A DNA stretch of 43,417 bases from Hymenobacter lapidiphilus (GTDB lineage: Bacteria > Bacteroidota > Bacteroidia > Cytophagales > Hymenobacteraceae). Position 1 is the first letter of the stretch, and each line of letters starts with the position of its first letter. Made by a program: the position numbers and the translations under genes. Location of the stretch: contig NZ_QVLT01000033.1 of assembly GCF_003417065.2 (NCBI RefSeq), forward strand, positions 1 through 43,417, written 5' to 3'. Positions 40,419 to 43,417 of this stretch are shown piece after piece. The notes under the pieces are model-generated. The model had not been told where the DNA came from, ran no database searches, and was given only the letters and a program-made list of their open reading frames with translations.

Positions 40419-42056
40419 TTATGGCCGTTTGGCTAAAAAGAGTCGGGTTAGCGCTGGCACATCGAGCACCAGGCACACTTGCCCGCTACCGAGTAGCGTT
40501 ACCCCCCCAAACAGATCAATGGTATCCAGCGGCTTGCTCATGGCTTTCACCACGATGTCCTGCTGGCGTAAAAACCGGTCGACGATAAGGCCGAGCCGGC
40601 GGTTGTTGTAGTTGACAATGATGATATCCTGGCGACCCTGCAGAGTCGATTTGCGGGCCGGCGCCAGCGGCTGGTCGCCGCTCAGGTGCAGCAGCTCGCG
40701 CAACGATACCACGGGCACGTTTTCGTCCTGGAGGCGCGTAAGCAGCACCCCACCTACCACGCTGAAGCTACCGGGCATCAGCGACACCACCGAGTCGGTA
40801 TGCATGAGGGGCAGGGCGTAGCTGCGCTCATCGAGCTCGAACAGCAGGGCACCCTTTACGGCAATGGAGGTAGGCAGCACCAGCGTAAAGGTGGTGCCTT
40901 CGCCCAGAACGGAATCAACGCGTAGCTGTCCACCCAGTGAATCGATGGCCAGCTTCACCACATCGAGCCCCACCCCACGGCCCGAAATTTCGGTCACCTC
41001 CTTTGCCATCGAGAAGCCGGGCTCCAGCAGGAAGGCCCGCACAGCAGCATCGTTCAGTTGGGCGGCAGCGGCCCGGGTTACCAGGCCACGCTCCACGGCC
41101 TTGCGGCGCACCTTTTCCACATCAATTCCCCGGCCATCGTCCTGCACCTGTACCAGCACATCGTCGCGCTCGGCCTGGGCCAGAAGCGTAAGCTGGCCCT
41201 CAGCAGGCTTGCCGGCCGCCTCGCGCTCGGCGGCCGTTTCGAGGCCGTGGGCAATAGCGTTGCGTACCAAGTGCAGCAGCGCATCGGTTATAATCTGCAG
41301 GATATTGCGGTCAATCTGGATGTCTTCGCCCTGCAGCGTCAGGTTTACTTCCTTGCCTTCGGCCGTAGCCACGTCGCGTACCACCCGCGGAAACTTACTG
41401 AACAGCGACCCCACGCCTACCAGGCGGGCGTCCATGATGCTATACTGCAGCTCATCGGCAATGCGCGAGAAGTGGGCGGCGGCGGCCGTTAAGGCAGGGG
41501 CGTCTATTTCGCGGCTCAGCGTCAGAATCCGGTCCCGGTCGATAATCAGCTCGCCCATCAGGTTCATCAGGTGGTCGAGCTTGCGCACCTGAATGTAGAC
41601 CAGGTCGGAGAGTTCGAGCTTACGGCTAACGTCTTCCTCGTCGTCGGCTTCCTCGTCGTCGAGGTTGGGCTCTTCGCCGCGGGTGAGCCGGTCGAGGTTG
41701 TCGAGCAGCCGCTGCACGTCGGGCATTTCCTGTTGGGCGCCCGCAGCCCTAATCAACTCGCCCAGCGTATCGATGCCACCAAACAGTACCGGCACCATGC
41801 TGCCCGTGAAGGTGGCCTCCCCGTCGCGCAGCTGGCCAAACACGGTTTCCATCTGATGGGCCGCCTCGCCGATGCTGGTGTAGCCCATGGCCCGGGCGTT
41901 CGACTTGAGGTTGTGCATGAGCCGGAACAGCTCGCGTAGGGCCTGCTCATCGGCCGGGTCGCGCTCCAGCTCGCTGATGTGCCGGCTCATGGCGTCGTAG
42001 TATTCCAACGCCTCGGCCATGAAAAGCTCACGGTACTCCTGCTCCCGGTTACTCAT
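40419..42056 (-). CDS. cheA: Chemotaxis-type histidine kinase CheA (no recognisable P2 domain)
   Basis: Protein of 545 residues. The start at 42056 (MSNREQEYRELFMAEALEYY) is preferred to one 54 bases upstream. HPt domain: phosphorylated His48 in FRLMHNLKSNARAMGY. Then an acidic linker (about residues 130-150, DDEEADDEED) leads directly to the P3 dimerisation helix (VRKLDHLMNLMGELIIDRDR), so the CheY-binding P2 domain is missing or very small. The P4 ATPase has DALLHLVRNAIAHGLE (N box), DDGRGIDVEKV (G1) and GRGVGLDVV (G2). The C-terminal P5 domain resembles CheW. It would receive signals from MCP-like receptors and phosphorylate the adjacent CheY. Confidence 0.95.
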   Translation of the reverse strand: MSNREQEYRELFMAEALEYYDAMSRHISELERDPADEQALRELFRLMHNLKSNARAMGYTSIGEAAHQMETVFGQLRDGEATFTGSMVPVLFGGIDTLGELIRAAGAQQEMPDVQRLLDNLDRLTRGEEPNLDDEEADDEEDVSRKLELSDLVYIQVRKLDHLMNLMGELIIDRDRILTLSREIDAPALTAAAAHFSRIADELQYSIMDARLVGVGSLFSKFPRVVRDVATAEGKEVNLTLQGEDIQIDRNILQIITDALLHLVRNAIAHGLETAAEREAAGKPAEGQLTLLAQAERDDVLVQVQDDGRGIDVEKVRRKAVERGLVTRAAAAQLNDAAVRAFLLEPGFSMAKEVTEISGRGVGLDVVKLAIDSLGGQLRVDSVLGEGTTFTLVLPTSIAVKGALLFELDERSYALPLMHTDSVVSLMPGSFSVVGGVLLTRLQDENVPVVSLRELLHLSGDQPLAPARKSTLQGRQDIIIVNYNNRRLGLIVDRFLRQQDIVVKAMSKPLDTIDLFGGVTLLGSGQVCLVLDVPALTRLFLAKRP

Positions 42057-42194
42057 CGCGCCACGAAAGTTGAAAACCGCCCGCCACGCACGCCCAACCA
42101 GCCTCACCAATCAGGTGGGGGCTGGCAACGAGGACAAGAAATACGGACGGGGGAAACGACACGAGGGAAGCTATTTGTAAGTCAACAGGCAGGA

Positions 42195-42228
42195 GGACGT
42201 CATACTGAGCATGCTCAGCATGACGTCC
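42195..42228. repeat. Short copy F of the dispersed inverted repeat
   Basis: GGACGTCATACTGAGCAT (42195-42212) and its complement with one mismatch (42213-42228 and overlap) form a compact palindrome with the CGTCATnCTGAGC end sequence of copies A-E but no inner arms or centre. It lies between cheY and cheA. Confidence 0.75.
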
Positions 42229-42245
42229 CTTCAACTGGCAACTGA

Positions 42246-42608
42246 CTATTGCAGGGCGTTGCCCACAATTTCGAGCACTTTTTCTTCCGAAAAAGGCTTC
42301 ACGATATACGCCGAGGCGCCGCTTTCCAGCGCTTCGTTCACAATAACCTCTTGGCCTACGGCCGAGCACATCACCACTTTCACATCGGGCTGCTCCTGGC
42401 GGATGCCGCGCAGTACGTCGAGGCCGGTGTTATCGGGCAGAATTACATCGAGCGTAATCAGGTCGGGCTTGGTTTCGATGGCCATTTCCAGGGCCTGCTG
42501 GCCATTGGCCGCCTCACCAACTACTTCGTAGCCGGCATCGGTGAGCATGTTTTTGAGCATCGTGCGCATGTAGAACGAATCGTCGACGATGAGAATGCGG
42601 TTTTTCAT
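42246..42608 (-). CDS. cheY: CheY-like response regulator
   Basis: Protein of 120 residues, a lone receiver domain. The acidic pocket is D9-D10, the phosphorylation site D54 in LITLDVILPD, the switch Ser82 in MCSAVG, and Lys104 in IVKPFSEE. All key residues are present. It is a likely phosphoacceptor from the CheA encoded downstream and a substrate for CheC. No output domain, so it would act by binding a motor or other target; in a gliding or twitching bacterium that target is not a flagellar switch by default. Confidence 0.95.
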   Translation of the reverse strand: MKNRILIVDDSFYMRTMLKNMLTDAGYEVVGEAANGQQALEMAIETKPDLITLDVILPDNTGLDVLRGIRQEQPDVKVVMCSAVGQEVIVNEALESGASAYIVKPFSEEKVLEIVGNALQ

Positions 42609-42685
42609 GGGGAAGTGAAATGCGAAGTGAGAGTGCAGGGCCTGGCCTGATGGCTGGCTTGGCCCGTTGTACGGCGACTACGGGG

Positions 42686-43216
42686 CTAAGATGCCGCCGC
42701 AGTGGGCAACTGCATGATTTCGGCAGGTGTCAACAGCTTTAGCATGTCGAGCACCACAATAATCCGGTCGTTGATGCGGGCAATGCCCTCAATGTATTTA
42801 TCGTGAATGTTGGCCTCCTGAATGAATTCGGGCGTTTGTTCGATGGCCGACTGCGGCACCGACAATGGTTGAGGCACCTCGCGCACCACTATGCCAATAG
42901 TATAGTCTTTGGCCTCGATGGCCATGGTGTAGGTGTGGGCAGCCGGCCCCTCGGTGGCTTCGCGTAGCTGAAACCGCTCCTCCAGGTCGATTACGGCAAT
43001 AATATCACCGCGCAGGTTGGCAATACCTTTCACGAACGACGGCGTTTTGGGCATGCGCGCAATGTCGGGCGTGAGGGTTACCTCCTTTACCTGCTCGATC
43101 CGGATGGCGTACTCTTCCTGCCCCAGTCGAAAAACGATAAGCTGAATAATCGGGTCGGGCGCGGCAGATTTATCGGGAGCGGGCATTAGTGGTGCGGCGT
43201 GGTGGGTATTGGGCAA
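42686..43216 (-). CDS. cheW: CheW-like coupling protein
   Basis: Protein of 176 residues. After a Pro/Ala-rich stretch the CheW domain starts at LIVFRLGQEEYAIRIEQVKE, with PSFVKGIANLRGDIIAVIDL and the RQ-type loop (EERFQLREATEG), then VREVPQPLSVPQSAIEQTPE and RINDRIIVVLDMLKLL. It bridges chemoreceptors and CheA. A start at the Met 10 codons later (43186) is equally possible. It is the first complete gene of the minus-strand chemotaxis cluster, 24 bases downstream of the truncated gene at the window edge. Confidence 0.94.
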   Translation of the reverse strand: MPNTHHAAPLMPAPDKSAAPDPIIQLIVFRLGQEEYAIRIEQVKEVTLTPDIARMPKTPSFVKGIANLRGDIIAVIDLEERFQLREATEGPAAHTYTMAIEAKDYTIGIVVREVPQPLSVPQSAIEQTPEFIQEANIHDKYIEGIARINDRIIVVLDMLKLLTPAEIMQLPTAAAS

Positions 43217-43239
43217 TCAGACTACCAGAAGTCGGGCTT

Positions 43240-43417
43240 CTATTTGCCCTTAGCGGCCTTGCTTTTAGGAGACTTTGCAGCCGGCTTGGCCTTGGATGCC
43301 GGGGCGGCAGCTTTACGCGGGGCCGTACTGGCGGGCTTAGCGGACGGAGCTTGGGCAGCGGCCGCTGGCCGGGCAACAGCCCGGCGGATTGCCCGACGCT
43401 CGGGTGCTGGCTCGGCG
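43240..43417 (-). CDS. C-terminal end of a protein with a Lys/Ala/Pro-rich tail (partial)
   Basis: The minus-strand frame is open from the right edge of the window to a TAG at 43240 and encodes 58 residues: an Arg/Ala-rich segment (PERRAIRRAVARPAAAA) then a histone-H1-like tail (TAPRKAAAPASKAKPAAKSP, KSKAAKGK). It lies upstream of cheW and is probably the first gene of the cluster known to us; an MCP-like receptor would be the expected neighbour, but no receptor motif is within the window. The tail may be disordered and bind acidic partners such as nucleic acid or the acidic linker of CheA. Confidence 0.55.
   Translation of the reverse strand, partial: AEPAPERRAIRRAVARPAAAAQAPSAKPASTAPRKAAAPASKAKPAAKSPKSKAAKGK

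Overview
The window reads as chromosomal DNA of a GC-rich member of the Bacteroidota, most likely a Hymenobacter-like cytophagalean. This is inferred from the gene families present (DUF4290, DUF3109, DUF4349, DUF885, YwqK/MORN repeat protein, a MurA with Asp in place of the active-site Cys), from several copies of the TTTG-N19-TAnnTTTG type of promoter, from the lack of Shine-Dalgarno sequences, and from many lipoprotein or Sec signal peptides. No rRNA, tRNA, CRISPR array, prophage or complete insertion sequence was found.

Layout. 1-5.9 kb: thiolase, a secreted MORN-repeat protein, a DUF885 lipoprotein and a small secreted protein. 6-9 kb: a beta-propeller lipoprotein, then three tandem copies of an unrecognised family of secreted proteins of about 150 residues, one of them broken by a one-base frameshift. 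8.9-14.1 kb: a membrane-anchored EEP hydrolase, a NucA-like DNA/RNA endonuclease lipoprotein, a YbjJ-like MFS transporter and an AI-2E family permease. 14.2-18.3 kb (minus strand): a HIT protein fused to a nuclease A inhibitor domain, greA, a 2-hydroxyacid dehydrogenase, a small SmpA-like protein and rsmA. 18.6-28 kb (plus strand): leucyl aminopeptidase, a four-helix-bundle (S23-like) gene, pdxA, a HigA-like regulator, then the fatty acid block DUF177-rpmF-plsX-fabH-efp-accB-accC. 28-38 kb: a GH13 alpha-amylase lipoprotein with a starch-binding domain, DUF3109, a GT4 glycosyltransferase, a PcrA/UvrD helicase, DUF4290, murA, a DUF4349 lipoprotein and a holin-like membrane protein. 38-43.4 kb (minus strand): an agmatinase-family protein and a chemotaxis-type cluster (cheC, cheA, cheY, cheW, and a truncated Lys/Ala-rich protein).

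The most notable points are these. (1) A cytoplasmic HIT-NuiA fusion lies within 3 kb of a secreted NucA-type nuclease. It keeps the two residues known to plug the NucA active site, so the two may be a nuclease-inhibitor pair. (2) A class of intergenic elements is built from 7-bp tandem repeats arranged as inverted arms. They fill whole gaps between co-oriented housekeeping genes, end a few bases before the next start codon, and in places encode the last residues of the preceding protein. The sequence families differ but share period and architecture. One of them brackets the S23-like gene. (3) A second, unrelated family of long dispersed inverted repeats (CGTCATnCTGAGC ends) occurs six times. 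(4) There is a tandem family of unrecognised secreted proteins.

All calls come from reading the sequence and from remembered family motifs. No database search was run.
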